DNA of 64,000 nucleotides, taken from Labilithrix sp. GTDB lineage: Bacteria > Myxococcota_A > Polyangia > Polyangiales > Polyangiaceae. The stretch spans positions 62,001-126,000 of the forward strand of contig JAHBWE010000010.1 of assembly GCA_019637155.1 (NCBI GenBank), given 5' to 3'. The notes under the pieces were generated by a model that was given only the letters and a program-made list of their open reading frames with translations, had not been told where the DNA came from and ran no database searches. The position numbers and the translations under genes are program-made. Within the stretch, counting starts at the first letter, position 1. Each line of letters begins with the position of its first letter. Positions 49,144 to 58,191 of this stretch are shown piece by piece.

Positions 49144-50486
49144 AGCGCGCGGCCGCGCTCGCCGTCGCCGCGCTCCTCGTGCCCGCGCTCGCGCGCGCGA
49201 ACCCGCCCGACACGTACGGCTTCGGCTCACGCGAGGTCGCGCTCGGCGGCGCGGCGGCGGCGGAGACGCGCGGCGTCGCGGCGGGCTACTACAACCCGGC
49301 CGCGCTCGCGCGCTCGCGCGGGCTCGAGCTCTCGCTCGGCTACTTCCACGCCGCGCACGCGTTCGAGATGAACGGGCAGGGGAGCGAGGTCGATCCCGTG
49401 CGCGGGATCGTCGGCGGCCTCGTCGTGCCGGGCAAGGTCTTCCACGTGCCGGTCGCGTTCGGCGTCGCGCTGCACCTCCCGAACGATCGGCTCGCGCGCA
49501 CGCGTTCGCGGCCGCAGGACGAGCCGCGCTGGGAGCTCTACGACAACCGGAACCAGCGCCTCTTCTTCGCCGCGAACGTCGCGATCGAGCCGCTGCCGTG
49601 GCTCCAGATCGGCGGCGGGATCTCGTTCGTCTCGGCGACGACCGCGCGCCTCGACGTGACCGGCTCCGCGGACCTGTTCCGCTCCGACGACTCCGCCCTC
49701 CGTCACGAGGTCGACGCGAGCTTCGTCGCGGTGCGCTACCCGCAGCTCGGCGTGCGCGTCGCGCTCTCGGAGCGGATCGCGCTCGCGATGGTCTATCGCG
49801 GCGAGGTGCAGCAGAACCTCGATCTCCGAGCGCGCTTGAAGGGCGACGTCTCCGGGCTCACGACCGCGCTCTACGAGCTCGAGTCCCGCAGCGTGAGCGG
49901 CTTCGTCCCGCAGCAGGTCGTGCTCGGCGGCTCGTGGGCGCTCACGCGCCGGACGCAGCTCACGTTCGACCTCACCTGGGTCGACTGGAGCGCGTACGTC
50001 GCGCCGGCCTCGCAGCTCGACGCCGTCCTCGACATCCCGCCGCCCGCGGGCGGGTGGCCGTCCACGATCGCGCCGCCGACCCCGCCGCCGCCGTCCCGCG
50101 TGATCCCGCTCCGCCTCCGCGACCGCGTCGTCCCGCGCGCCGGGGTGGAGTGGGAGCCCGCGCGCGGCTTCTTCGTCCGCGCCGGCTACGCGTGGATGAA
50201 GAGCCCGATCGAGGCGCAGAGCGGCTTCACGACCTACGTCGATCGCGACCTCCACACGCTCGCGCTCGGCGGCGGCCTCGCGGTGCGCTCCGGATCGCGC
50301 CTCGTGCCCGGCACGCTCTCCGTCGACGCGCACGCGCAGGTCGGCGTCCTCCCGGAGGCGACGACGCGGAAGGCGAGCCCGGCCGACTTCGTCGGCGACT
50401 TCCGCGCGCGCGGCGACTTCCTGAACCTCGGCCTCACCGCGACGTTCGCGTTCGGCCGAGGCCGAGAAGAAGAGGAGCGGCGATGA
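49140..50486 (+). CDS. FadL/OmpP1-family outer-membrane transport protein
   Basis: 448 residues from TTG 49140, which overlaps the preceding stop (TTGA). Signal KRAAALAVAALLVPALARA, then 'YGFGSREVALGGAAAAETRGVAAGYYNPAALA', a clear FadL N-terminal signature, and strands such as 'LTFDLTWVDWSAY' and 'GFFVRAGYAWMKSPIEAQSGF'. FadL-type barrels import fatty acids and other hydrophobic molecules. The C-terminus is unusual: after the final strand 'ATFAFG' come nine charged residues (RGREEEERR) instead of a terminal Phe; a 44-bp duplication sits at this junction. Confidence 0.82.
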   Translation: MKRAAALAVAALLVPALARANPPDTYGFGSREVALGGAAAAETRGVAAGYYNPAALARSRGLELSLGYFHAAHAFEMNGQGSEVDPVRGIVGGLVVPGKVFHVPVAFGVALHLPNDRLARTRSRPQDEPRWELYDNRNQRLFFAANVAIEPLPWLQIGGGISFVSATTARLDVTGSADLFRSDDSALRHEVDASFVAVRYPQLGVRVALSERIALAMVYRGEVQQNLDLRARLKGDVSGLTTALYELESRSVSGFVPQQVVLGGSWALTRRTQLTFDLTWVDWSAYVAPASQLDAVLDIPPPAGGWPSTIAPPTPPPPSRVIPLRLRDRVVPRAGVEWEPARGFFVRAGYAWMKSPIEAQSGFTTYVDRDLHTLALGGGLAVRSGSRLVPGTLSVDAHAQVGVLPEATTRKASPADFVGDFRARGDFLNLGLTATFAFGRGREEEERR

Positions 50487-50529
50487 CGTTCGCGTTCGGC
50501 CGAGGCCGAGAGGAAGAGGAGCGGCGATG
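50442..50529 (+). repeat. 44-bp tandem duplication across a gene junction, creating a 15-codon mini-ORF
   Basis: Two copies (50442-50485 and 50486-50529) differ at one base (AAGAAG versus AGGAAG). Each ends GAGGAGCGGCGATG, so the ribosome-binding site and start codon are doubled. Starting at ATG 50483 a 15-codon frame repeats the C-terminal peptide of the preceding protein and ends TGA at 50530, overlapping the true ATG at 50527. Confidence 0.85.
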
Positions 50530-51471
50530 ACGCGCGCGTTCGGCCTCGTCATGCTCGTCATGCTCGTCGCGTGCGGCACGACCGGCGACGCGGGCGGCGA
50601 CGAGGCGATCCTCCCGAGCGCGGGGATGGGCCCGTTCCGTCCCCTCGCGGAGAAGGAGCTGAAGGGCGCCGCGCCGTTCGTCCTCGACGACTCGCTCGCG
50701 CGCTACGCCGATCCCGCCGTGCTCGCCGACGGCGAGAGCACGCTTCTGTATGCGGTTACGCAAGGGAAGATCGTCCGCACGCGCGCGAACGACGGACGCA
50801 CCTTCTTCGGCGCGGGCCAGGTCGGGCGCGCCCCCGCGGTCGTGCTCGCGCCGACCGAGCCGTGGGAGATCGCGCTCGCGGGCCCGTTCGCGCTGCGCCG
50901 CGGGGCCGAGGTCTGGCTCTACTACGCGGGCGAGGAGGGGATCGGCGTCGCGCGATCGAGCGACGGCCTCGCGTTCACGAAGGAGCCCGGCCCGATCGTG
51001 TGGGGCGGCGCGGCGCCGAGCGTCTTCGCGCTCCCGGACGGGAGCCTCCGCATGCTCTACACGCGCGGCCTCGAGATCGAGGAGGCCGCGAGCCCCGACG
51101 GCCTCGCCTGGCAGCGCATCGGCCCGGTGTTCTCCGCCTCGCACGTCGCCGGCGCGTTCGACGCGGTCGCGGTCGCCGATCCCTGGGCCGAGCCGCGCAC
51201 GACCGCGGCCGGCCGCTTCCATGTGCGTGTACTCTACACGGGAACGGACGAGGCCGGCGCGACCGCGATCGGCTTCGCGGGCCGCTACGGCGTCGACGGT
51301 CCGCTGACGCGCAACCCCGATCCGGCGTACCCCGCCGGCCGCCAGCCCGCGCTCCTCGGCGCGTTCCTCTACGTGACGCAGGAGCGCCCGGGCTACGACG
51401 CGATCGCGGCCGCGCTCCAGCCCCGCGCCGCGACGCTGACCCCGCCGGGCGACTACCCGGCGTCCCCTTAG
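50527..51471 (+). CDS. Lipoprotein with a predicted five-bladed beta-propeller
   Basis: 314 residues. The lipoprotein signal is MTRAFGLVMLVMLVAC-G. The body repeats blade-like units with 'YADPAVLADGESTLLYAV', 'AEVWLYYAGEEGIGVARSSDGLAF', 'APSVFALPDGSLRMLYTRG' and 'GRFHVRVLYTGTDEAGATAIGFA', typical of GH43/GH32-like propellers. No catalytic acid set is evident, so it may bind rather than cleave carbohydrate. It is the fourth member of the rlmN-barrel-barrel-lipoprotein string and overlaps the convergent transferase gene by 4 bases. Confidence 0.72.
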   Translation: MTRAFGLVMLVMLVACGTTGDAGGDEAILPSAGMGPFRPLAEKELKGAAPFVLDDSLARYADPAVLADGESTLLYAVTQGKIVRTRANDGRTFFGAGQVGRAPAVVLAPTEPWEIALAGPFALRRGAEVWLYYAGEEGIGVARSSDGLAFTKEPGPIVWGGAAPSVFALPDGSLRMLYTRGLEIEEAASPDGLAWQRIGPVFSASHVAGAFDAVAVADPWAEPRTTAAGRFHVRVLYTGTDEAGATAIGFAGRYGVDGPLTRNPDPAYPAGRQPALLGAFLYVTQERPGYDAIAAALQPRAATLTPPGDYPASP

Positions 51472-53021
51472 ACGATCACGCGGGCGCCGCCGCGGCGGGC
51501 GTCGCCGACGCCCTCGAAGCTGCCGTCGATACGGAGCGCGCAGTGGACGCCGCCGAAGTAGAGGTTCGGGGCCTCGAACACCGCGGGGGCGAAGGGGTAC
51601 GCGTCCTTCAGCGCCTGCACGACGTCGGGCGCCATCCCGGCCGCCTCGAAGGCGAGCTTGGGCTCCCCGCTCGCGCGGTCGATCTCGACGTGGAGGCGCG
51701 GCGCGTGCACGGCCTCCGCCGGCGACACGCCGTGCTCGACGAGCCCCACGATCGTCTGGAGGATCGCGGTGCGGAGGCGGTTCGAGCCGCCGCTGCCGAG
51801 CGCGACGCGGTCCGCGCCGCGCGAGAGGATCGCCGGCGCCATCATCGTGTTGATCGCGGTGCCGGGCGCGTCCTCGTGGAAGCCGCGCGGATGGAGGTCC
51901 TCCTCGCCGAGGATGTTGTTCGCCATCATGCCGGTGCCGCGGAGGACGTGGCCGGAGCCCTCGCCGTTCGTGAGCGTGAGCGACACCGCGTTGCCCTCCT
52001 CGTCGATCGCGCTGATCTGCGTCGTCGAGCCGAGGAGGCTCCGCGCCTTCGCGCGCGCGACCTTGAGGCGCTCGTCCTCGAGCATCGCGCGGGCGAGGAC
52101 CGGATCGGCGACGCGATCACGGAACGTGTCGTCGCGCTCGGAGAGGAGCGCCTCCTGGACCTTGCCGACGAAGAGCTCGTGCTCCTTCGAGAGCCACCGG
52201 TAGCGGCCGACGCCCTCGAGGAGGCGGAGGCCGAGCGCGACGAGGAGCCCGCCGGTGGAGGGGAAGGGCATCGTCGCGAGGTGCCAGTCGCCGTGCGCGA
52301 CCGCGATCGGCGCGTGCTCCGCGAGCGCGGCGTGGTCGACGTCCTCCGGCGTGATGAGCCCGCCGTGGCGCGGGCCGAGCTCGTCCGCGAGCGCGCGGTA
52401 GAGCTCGCGCACCCGCGCCGGGCGCGCCGCGATGTCGGCGAGCGTCTGCGCCATGTCCGGGTTCCGGAGGTGCGCGCCGACGCCCGCGATCTCGCCGTCC
52501 GCTCCCGAGAAGAGCGCGCGACCCTCGGGCGTGAGGTCGATGATCGGCCGGAGGATGTCGAAGACGAACCCGCACCCGGTGCCGAGGACGTACCCGTCCT
52601 TCGCGAGCGCCGTCGCCGGCGCGAGCACCGCCGCGAGCGGGCGCGCGCCGAGCCGCCGCTGGAGCTCGATGAGCCCCGACAGCGCGAGCGGGACCGCGAC
52701 GCTCGCGGCGCCGACGTGGAACACCTGCGCCGCGGCGCCGAAGTTGACCGTCACCGCCGCGAAGTCGCGCGGCGATCCCGGCGCGAGGCCGAGGCCCGGC
52801 GTCCGCGCGAACATGTCGAACGCGATCGCCTCGCCGTTGCCGCGCTCGACGACGCACACCCCGCCCCCGAGCGGCGAGCAGAGCGGGAGCTCGCACACGA
52901 ACGCGGCGAAGGCGGCGGCGACCGCGGCGTCCACCGCGTTGCCGCCCTCGCGAAGAAGCGCCGCGCCCGCTTCGGCGGTCTGAGGGTCGCCCGCGGCGAC
53001 CACTCCTTTCGTCGATCCCAT
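51468..53021 (-). CDS. Gamma-glutamyltransferase family protein (Ntn hydrolase)
   Basis: 517 residues, no signal peptide. GGT motifs: 'AEAGAALLREGGNAVDAAVAA', 'LCSPLGGGVCVVE', 'DDTFRDRVADP'-like and the nucleophile region STTQISAIDEEGNAVSLT with T333 as the expected N-terminal nucleophile after self-cleavage. 'ALGSGGSNRLRTAILQTI' is the oxyanion/substrate loop. It transfers or hydrolyses gamma-glutamyl groups (glutathione or related compounds). Lack of a signal suggests a cytoplasmic member. Confidence 0.9.
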   Translation of the reverse strand: MGSTKGVVAAGDPQTAEAGAALLREGGNAVDAAVAAAFAAFVCELPLCSPLGGGVCVVERGNGEAIAFDMFARTPGLGLAPGSPRDFAAVTVNFGAAAQVFHVGAASVAVPLALSGLIELQRRLGARPLAAVLAPATALAKDGYVLGTGCGFVFDILRPIIDLTPEGRALFSGADGEIAGVGAHLRNPDMAQTLADIAARPARVRELYRALADELGPRHGGLITPEDVDHAALAEHAPIAVAHGDWHLATMPFPSTGGLLVALGLRLLEGVGRYRWLSKEHELFVGKVQEALLSERDDTFRDRVADPVLARAMLEDERLKVARAKARSLLGSTTQISAIDEEGNAVSLTLTNGEGSGHVLRGTGMMANNILGEEDLHPRGFHEDAPGTAINTMMAPAILSRGADRVALGSGGSNRLRTAILQTIVGLVEHGVSPAEAVHAPRLHVEIDRASGEPKLAFEAAGMAPDVVQALKDAYPFAPAVFEAPNLYFGGVHCALRIDGSFEGVGDARRGGARVIV

Positions 53022-53048
53022 CCGCGTCGATGCTAACGTTTCTCGAAC

Positions 53049-54065
53049 ATGTTGGTGGGCCTCATCCTCGGCGTGCTCTGCGTTACGCCGCTGGTCCTCA
53101 CGTACCTCTTCTTCATCCGCTGGGTCGATCGCTTCGAGCCCGAGCCGTGGTGGCTGATCCTCGCGGCGTTCCTGTGGGGGGCGATCTTCGCGACCCTCGG
53201 CGGCGGCCTCACCTCGAGCTTCGCGCAGGCGATGACGTCGGCGCTCTTCGACGCGTCGCCGAAGGAGCTCGACGTCATCGGCGCGACCGTGTTCGCGCCC
53301 ATCTTCGAGGAGAGCTTCAAGGGGATCGGCGTCGCGCTGATCGCCCTCATCAGCGCGCTCGGCCTCCGCGAGCTCGACGGCCCCCTCGACGGCGCGATCT
53401 ACGGCGGCGTCGTCGGCCTCGGCTTCACGCTGACGGAGGACATCCTCTACGTCTCGAACCAGTTCGCGACGCAGGGCTTCGGCGGCTTCGTCGTCCTCCT
53501 CTTCCTCCGCACGATCCTCCTCGGCCTCTCGCACTGCACCTTCACCGCGTGCACCGGCCTCGGCTTCGGCATCGCGACGGAGGCGAAGAGCTGGTTCGTG
53601 AAGATCGCCGCGCCCGTCATCGGCTTCGGCTGCGCGATGTTGATGCACTGCATGCACAACTCGCTCCCGACCTTCTTCGGCGACGGCGGCCTCGTGCTGA
53701 TGCTCCTCATCTCGTGGCTCATCGACATCCTGTTCTTCGTCCTCCTCGCGCTCCTCGTCGTGCGCGATCGGAGCATCGTCATCCGCGAGCTCTTCGGCGA
53801 GGTCGGCGGGCTCCTCCATCCGAAGGAGCTGCACCTCGTCTCGAGCTACTTCGCGCTCGGGATGAAGAACTGGGGGGTCCTCTTCTCGAAGGGCTGGGGG
53901 CCGTTCTCGGTCCGCCGCAAGAAGCAGCTCCAGCTCGTGGAGCTCGCGTTCGTGAAGAGCCGGCGCCGCCGCGGTGAGACCGGCGCCGATCTCGATCGCA
54001 AGGAGGCCGAGCTCCGTCGCGACATCGCGACCGCGAACCAGCGCGGCGTCTGGATCGGCAGCTGA
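53049..54065 (+). CDS. PrsW-family intramembrane metalloprotease
   Basis: 338 residues with about eight hydrophobic segments. The PrsW motifs are present: FEESFKG (EExxK type), 'GFTLTEDILYV', 'LSHCTFTACTGLGFG' and 'MHCMHNS', whose Glu and His residues bind the metal. PrsW of Bacillus starts the cleavage of an anti-sigma factor. The last 100 residues are a soluble charged tail ('RKEAELRRDIATANQ'-like). It lies just upstream of the duplicated lipoprotein operon; an anti-sigma substrate is not visible nearby. Confidence 0.87.
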   Translation: MLVGLILGVLCVTPLVLTYLFFIRWVDRFEPEPWWLILAAFLWGAIFATLGGGLTSSFAQAMTSALFDASPKELDVIGATVFAPIFEESFKGIGVALIALISALGLRELDGPLDGAIYGGVVGLGFTLTEDILYVSNQFATQGFGGFVVLLFLRTILLGLSHCTFTACTGLGFGIATEAKSWFVKIAAPVIGFGCAMLMHCMHNSLPTFFGDGGLVLMLLISWLIDILFFVLLALLVVRDRSIVIRELFGEVGGLLHPKELHLVSSYFALGMKNWGVLFSKGWGPFSVRRKKQLQLVELAFVKSRRRRGETGADLDRKEAELRRDIATANQRGVWIGS

Positions 54066-54107
54066 CGACACAGCCGGGCACGACACGGATGCCAGACCCT
54101 GCGCCGT

Positions 54108-54131
54108 AGATCCATCGAATTTCAGGGATCT
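54108..54131. promoter_or_regulatory. Inverted repeat AGATCC...GGATCT upstream of the lipoprotein operon
   Basis: Six-base perfect arms separated by ATCGAATTTCAG, the most AT-rich spot of the 115-base gap between prsW and the gene at 54181. It could be a terminator of prsW or an operator for the operon; no clear -35/-10 pair is seen. Confidence 0.3.
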
Positions 54132-54180
54132 GGACGGATGGCACATCGGTTGCTCCACTCGGCGTCGAGGGAGGTCGACG

Positions 54181-55740
54181 ATGGGTCGCGTTCTCTGGAG
54201 ATGGCCGTTGCCGCTCCTCTTGATTGCTGTGGGCTGTTCGGACCTCGCCGCGACGTCGCTCGACTCGGGGGACCGCCGCTCTGCGAAGAACAGCGGCGAC
54301 GACGGCACGGGCTCGTCGAGCGGGACCTCGGGAAGCGGCGCCCCCGGCGAGCTCCCGCCCGAGCGCGAGGTCGAGTCCGACTACGAGGCGCCGGTCGCGA
54401 CCGGCAACGTGGTGTGGGTCGCGAACCCGAAGAGCGGACGCGTCGCGCTCGTCGACGCGCAGACGCTGCAGGTCCGCACCGTCGAGGCCGGCAACGCGCC
54501 GACCTACCTCGCGAGCGTGCCGAACCAGCCGGTCGACACGACGCTGGTGCTCAACGTCCTCTCCGCCGACGCGACGCTCCTCCGCGCGACGACCGCGACC
54601 GGCGCGGTCGAGTCGACGACGTTCAAGACCGCGCGCGACGCGAACACCTCGGCGTTCTCGAGCGACGGTCGCTACGCCGTGGTCTGGGCCGACGCGCGGA
54701 AGGTCCCGGACGCGCCGAAGACCTTCGGCTTCCAAGACCTCACCGTCCTCGACCTCCAAACCGGTACGTCGACGATCCTCGCGGTCGGCTACCGCCCGGT
54801 CGCGGTCGGCTTCAACGCCGAGAGCACGCAGGCGTACGCCGTGACCCAGGACGGCATCGCGCTCGTCGCGCTCGCGGGCACGCCGGCGGTGACGAAGAAC
54901 GTCGCGATCTCCGACTCGCCGACGGAGGACCCCGGCACGCGCGACGTCTTCGTGACGAAGGACGGCGCGCGCGCGTTCATCCGCCGCGACGGCTCCTCCA
55001 CGATCACGATCGTCTCGCTCGCGACCGACGAGCGCTCGGAGGTCACGCTCTCGGGCCCGGTGACGGATCTCGATCTCGCCGACACGGGGGACCGCGCCGT
55101 CGCGGTCGTCCGCGCCACCGCGGAGGTCGCGGTCCTCCCGATCGCGAACCCGTCCGGCAACGCCTCCGTCACGATCACGGGCGAGACGATCGGCTCCGTG
55201 TCGATCGCGCCCGGCGGCGGGCGCGCGCTCCTCTACACGAACGCGACCGCGGCCGAGCGCTTCACCGTCCTCGACCTCGCGCAGACCCCGACCTTCCGCA
55301 CGGTGCGCCTCTACTCGCCGGTGCTCGGCGTCTTCTCCGCGCCCGACGCGCAGCACGCGGTCGTCCTCCACGACGGGAACCCCGGCGCGTTCAGCGTCGT
55401 CCCGATCGGCCAGGACCTCCCCGCGAAGATCGTGGAGACGGGGGCGAAGCCGACCGCGGTCGCGACGCTGAACGATCGCGCCGTCGTCGCCGAGCGCGAC
55501 GACGCGTCGAAGGTCTACGGCGCGTACCTCGCGCGGATGCCTCAGCTCATGGTCGAGCGCTACCCGCTCGCGAGCCCGCCGATCGCGGTCGGCGTCGTGC
55601 CGAGCGCGCGCCGAGCCTTCGTCGCTCAGCAGCACGCCGAGGGGCGGCTCACGTTCATCGATCTCGAGAGCGGCGTCGCGCGGACGCTCACGGGGTTCGA
55701 GCTTTCTTCCCGCGTGGTCGATGGGAGTGGTGTGCAATGA
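54181..55740 (+). CDS. Surface beta-propeller (YncE-like) lipoprotein, copy 1
   Basis: 519 residues. Lipoprotein signal MGRVLWRWPLPLLLIAVGC-S, a Ser/Gly linker to about residue 60, then a propeller of repeated 40-50 residue blades ('VVWVANPKSGRVALVDAQT', 'SDGRYAVVWADARKV', 'AQHAVVLHDG'). From 'ESDYEAPVATGNVVW' onward it is about 90% identical by eye to the protein at 58192-59778. GGGAGG precedes ATG 54181. It is first of four genes, with the stop overlapping the next ATG. Function unknown; propellers of this kind often bind partners or ligands. Confidence 0.82.
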   Translation: MGRVLWRWPLPLLLIAVGCSDLAATSLDSGDRRSAKNSGDDGTGSSSGTSGSGAPGELPPEREVESDYEAPVATGNVVWVANPKSGRVALVDAQTLQVRTVEAGNAPTYLASVPNQPVDTTLVLNVLSADATLLRATTATGAVESTTFKTARDANTSAFSSDGRYAVVWADARKVPDAPKTFGFQDLTVLDLQTGTSTILAVGYRPVAVGFNAESTQAYAVTQDGIALVALAGTPAVTKNVAISDSPTEDPGTRDVFVTKDGARAFIRRDGSSTITIVSLATDERSEVTLSGPVTDLDLADTGDRAVAVVRATAEVAVLPIANPSGNASVTITGETIGSVSIAPGGGRALLYTNATAAERFTVLDLAQTPTFRTVRLYSPVLGVFSAPDAQHAVVLHDGNPGAFSVVPIGQDLPAKIVETGAKPTAVATLNDRAVVAERDDASKVYGAYLARMPQLMVERYPLASPPIAVGVVPSARRAFVAQQHAEGRLTFIDLESGVARTLTGFELSSRVVDGSGVQ

Positions 55741-57350
55741 GGTCGAGGATTGGGACGGTAGGTCTCTTTGCGCTGGTCGCGGCGTGCGGCGATCGGCCGG
55801 ACAGCTACGAGACGCCGTTCGCGGCGCAGGCGGAGTCGTTCGCGCTCACGAATCGGGTCGCCGTCGTCGACAAGAACGCGAACCGCGTCGGGCTCCTCGT
55901 CCCGAAGGCGGGGCAGGAGCTCGCGACCTCGTTCGTGCCGATCGGGCGCTCGCAGATCCGCGCGCAGGTCGCCCCCGACGGCAAGCGCCTCTTCGTCCTC
56001 TCCGCCGGCGACGTGCCGCGCCGGAAGGACAAGAACGAGCGGCCGAGCCTCACCGTCATCGACGACGCGGGCGGCGCGCGGAGGTTCGACCTCGAGTCGC
56101 TGCACTCGGACCTCGCGCTCGATCCGCGCGGCCGCTACGTCGCGCTCTTCGCGAAGCCGGGCCGGAGCAACGACCCGTTCCTCGCCCAGGCCTCGTTCGT
56201 CGAGAACCCGAACGAGATCCTCATCGTCGACCTCGAGGAGGGCACCGTGACGCCGCGCACGATCCGCTCGTTCGGCGGGCAGCCGCAGCGCGTGACGTTC
56301 ACCGATCCGCTCAACCTCCCGCGCGGCCAGCGGCGCCTGCTCGTGGTCGAGACCGATCAGGACGTCCACCTCCTCGACCTCGACAACCTCCGCGCGACGC
56401 CGCGGCGCCCCGAGATCACGGTCCGCCTCACCTCCGGCTCGAGCACGAACGCGCTTCGCCCCGCCGCGATCGCGGTCGACGACGGCCTCTCCGAGCGCAA
56501 CGACGACACGCGCATCGGCGTCCGCGTCGAGAACGACTCGAGCGTCTTCACGCTCACCCTCGTCGACGCGGAGCCCGGGCCCGGCGACGAGCCGGACACG
56601 ATCTCGAACGACTTCCGCCCGGAGGTGAACCTCACCGAGGTCGGCGGCACGCCCGGCGACATCGTCTTCGTCCGCACCGACCTCGGCGTCCGCCTCGCCG
56701 CCGTCGTCCCCAACACGCGCAAGGTCGTCCTCTTCGATCCGCAGACGAGCATCACGAGCGAGGTCGACGTCAACGGCGCGTTCTCGCGCATCTCGCTCAT
56801 CACGAGCGTCGTCGACGCGCAGGCCGGCACCGACACCGCGCTCCTCTACGGCGAAGGGCAGACCAACGGCGTCGCGTTCCTCTCCCTCGGCAAGGCGGTC
56901 GGGCAGACCTACCGCACGGTCGAGATCGTGCCGCTCTCGTCGTCGGTGAGCACCGTGCGCGACGTGCCTCCACCGCGCCCCGAGCTCAAGGTGCTGCAGG
57001 GCGGCGGCAACGCGTTCTTCGTCCTCAACCTCGCGAGCCGCACCGCCGCGCCGCTCACGACGCTGCAGCAGGCCGCGATCCACGTCGCGCCCGACGGGCA
57101 GCGGCTCTGGGCGTTCCAGCAGGGCGCGCAGAACCTCTCCGAGGTCACGCTCGACAACCTGCACCCGATCCCGCTCACGCTCGATCGTCCGATCACCGCG
57201 GTCTACGACGTGGAGCGCGAAGGCGGGGGGCGCTCGCTCATCGCGCTCGACATGCGCGGGTCGGTGGGGGCGACGGTGCTCGACGCGATCGACCCCGATA
57301 CGACCGCGAGCCGCTCGTACTACGGCCTGATGCTGGAGAAGCTGCAATGA
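55737..57350 (+). CDS. Surface beta-propeller lipoprotein, 537 residues
   Basis: Lipoprotein signal MRSRIGTVGLFALVAAC-G. The chain has blade-like repeats ('RVAVVDKNANRVGLLVPKA', 'GKRLFVLSAGDV', 'RGRYVALFAKPG', 'NEILIVDLEEGTV') distantly like its two paralogous neighbours but not closely related in sequence. ATG 55737 overlaps the preceding stop, and its own stop overlaps the barrel gene's start. It probably assembles with the neighbours at the outer membrane. No catalytic motif seen. Confidence 0.78.
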   Translation: MRSRIGTVGLFALVAACGDRPDSYETPFAAQAESFALTNRVAVVDKNANRVGLLVPKAGQELATSFVPIGRSQIRAQVAPDGKRLFVLSAGDVPRRKDKNERPSLTVIDDAGGARRFDLESLHSDLALDPRGRYVALFAKPGRSNDPFLAQASFVENPNEILIVDLEEGTVTPRTIRSFGGQPQRVTFTDPLNLPRGQRRLLVVETDQDVHLLDLDNLRATPRRPEITVRLTSGSSTNALRPAAIAVDDGLSERNDDTRIGVRVENDSSVFTLTLVDAEPGPGDEPDTISNDFRPEVNLTEVGGTPGDIVFVRTDLGVRLAAVVPNTRKVVLFDPQTSITSEVDVNGAFSRISLITSVVDAQAGTDTALLYGEGQTNGVAFLSLGKAVGQTYRTVEIVPLSSSVSTVRDVPPPRPELKVLQGGGNAFFVLNLASRTAAPLTTLQQAAIHVAPDGQRLWAFQQGAQNLSEVTLDNLHPIPLTLDRPITAVYDVEREGGGRSLIALDMRGSVGATVLDAIDPDTTASRSYYGLMLEKLQ

Positions 57351-58189
57351 ACCGCCTTGGCTTTTGTGTCGCGTTCGCCTTCGTCGTCACGTGCTCCGCG
57401 CATGCGCTCGCGGACGACTCCGAGCCCGCGCCGGCGTCGGAGCCGCCGCGCCCCGTCACCGTGACGTACACGATGCCCGCCGCCGCGCCGGAGCCGGAGG
57501 CGGCGCCGGACGTGGATCGCCCTCCGCCTCCCGGGGTGGGGAAGCCGCGCTACGACCTCTGGCGCATCGGCGTCGGCGGTCGCTTCGACTACGTCGGGAC
57601 CTCGGGCTTCGACACGTTCGCGGACGACAACTTCCTCGGGAACATCGCGATCGACGCGACGTACCCGCTCCTCACGCGAGACAAGCTGACGCTCGGCGTC
57701 GGGCTCGGCTACAGCGTCGGCGGTCGCGACGGCCACCTCCGCGGGATGTCGACGAACCTCGCCGTGCACCGCTTCCAGGCGCCGATCGAGGCTCGCTACC
57801 ACTTCATCCCGCAGGTCTACGGCTTCGTGAAGGTCGCGCCCGGGGCGGCCGGGATCTTCGCGGAGATCGTCGACTCCTCTTCGCCGAACGCGCTCAAGGA
57901 CACGGCGTGGGCCTTCTCGGCCGACGCGAGCGTGGGCGCCGGCATCCTCCTCGGACCTCGCAAGTACGTCGCGAAGGGCGGGACGGGCCCCGACGCCGAC
58001 CTCGAGCGGCGCACGCTCCGCATCTGGGCCGTCCCCGAGCTCGGCTACGGTTACACGACGCGGCCGGGGCTCGACCTCCGCCCCGATCGCGACGCGAACG
58101 ACGCGCTCGGCACCGACGAGCGTGTCCGCGTGAACGGCCTCGCGCTGAGCTCGTTCTTCTGGCGCCTCTCCATCGCGACGACGTTCTGA
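57347..58189 (+). CDS. Predicted outer-membrane beta-barrel protein of the lipoprotein operon
   Basis: 280 residues with a signal peptide (MNRLGFCVAFAFVVTCSAHALA) and a Pro/Ala-rich linker. Strands typical of small barrels follow ('LWRIGVGGRFDYVG', 'KLTLGVGLGYSVGG', 'QVYGFVKVAPGAAGIF', 'FFWRLSIATTF'), with a C-terminal Phe. It may anchor or export the propeller lipoproteins encoded on either side; this is inferred only from gene order. The stop is 2 bases before the next start. Confidence 0.75.
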   Translation: MNRLGFCVAFAFVVTCSAHALADDSEPAPASEPPRPVTVTYTMPAAAPEPEAAPDVDRPPPPGVGKPRYDLWRIGVGGRFDYVGTSGFDTFADDNFLGNIAIDATYPLLTRDKLTLGVGLGYSVGGRDGHLRGMSTNLAVHRFQAPIEARYHFIPQVYGFVKVAPGAAGIFAEIVDSSSPNALKDTAWAFSADASVGAGILLGPRKYVAKGGTGPDADLERRTLRIWAVPELGYGYTTRPGLDLRPDRDANDALGTDERVRVNGLALSSFFWRLSIATTF

Positions 58190-58191
58190 CC

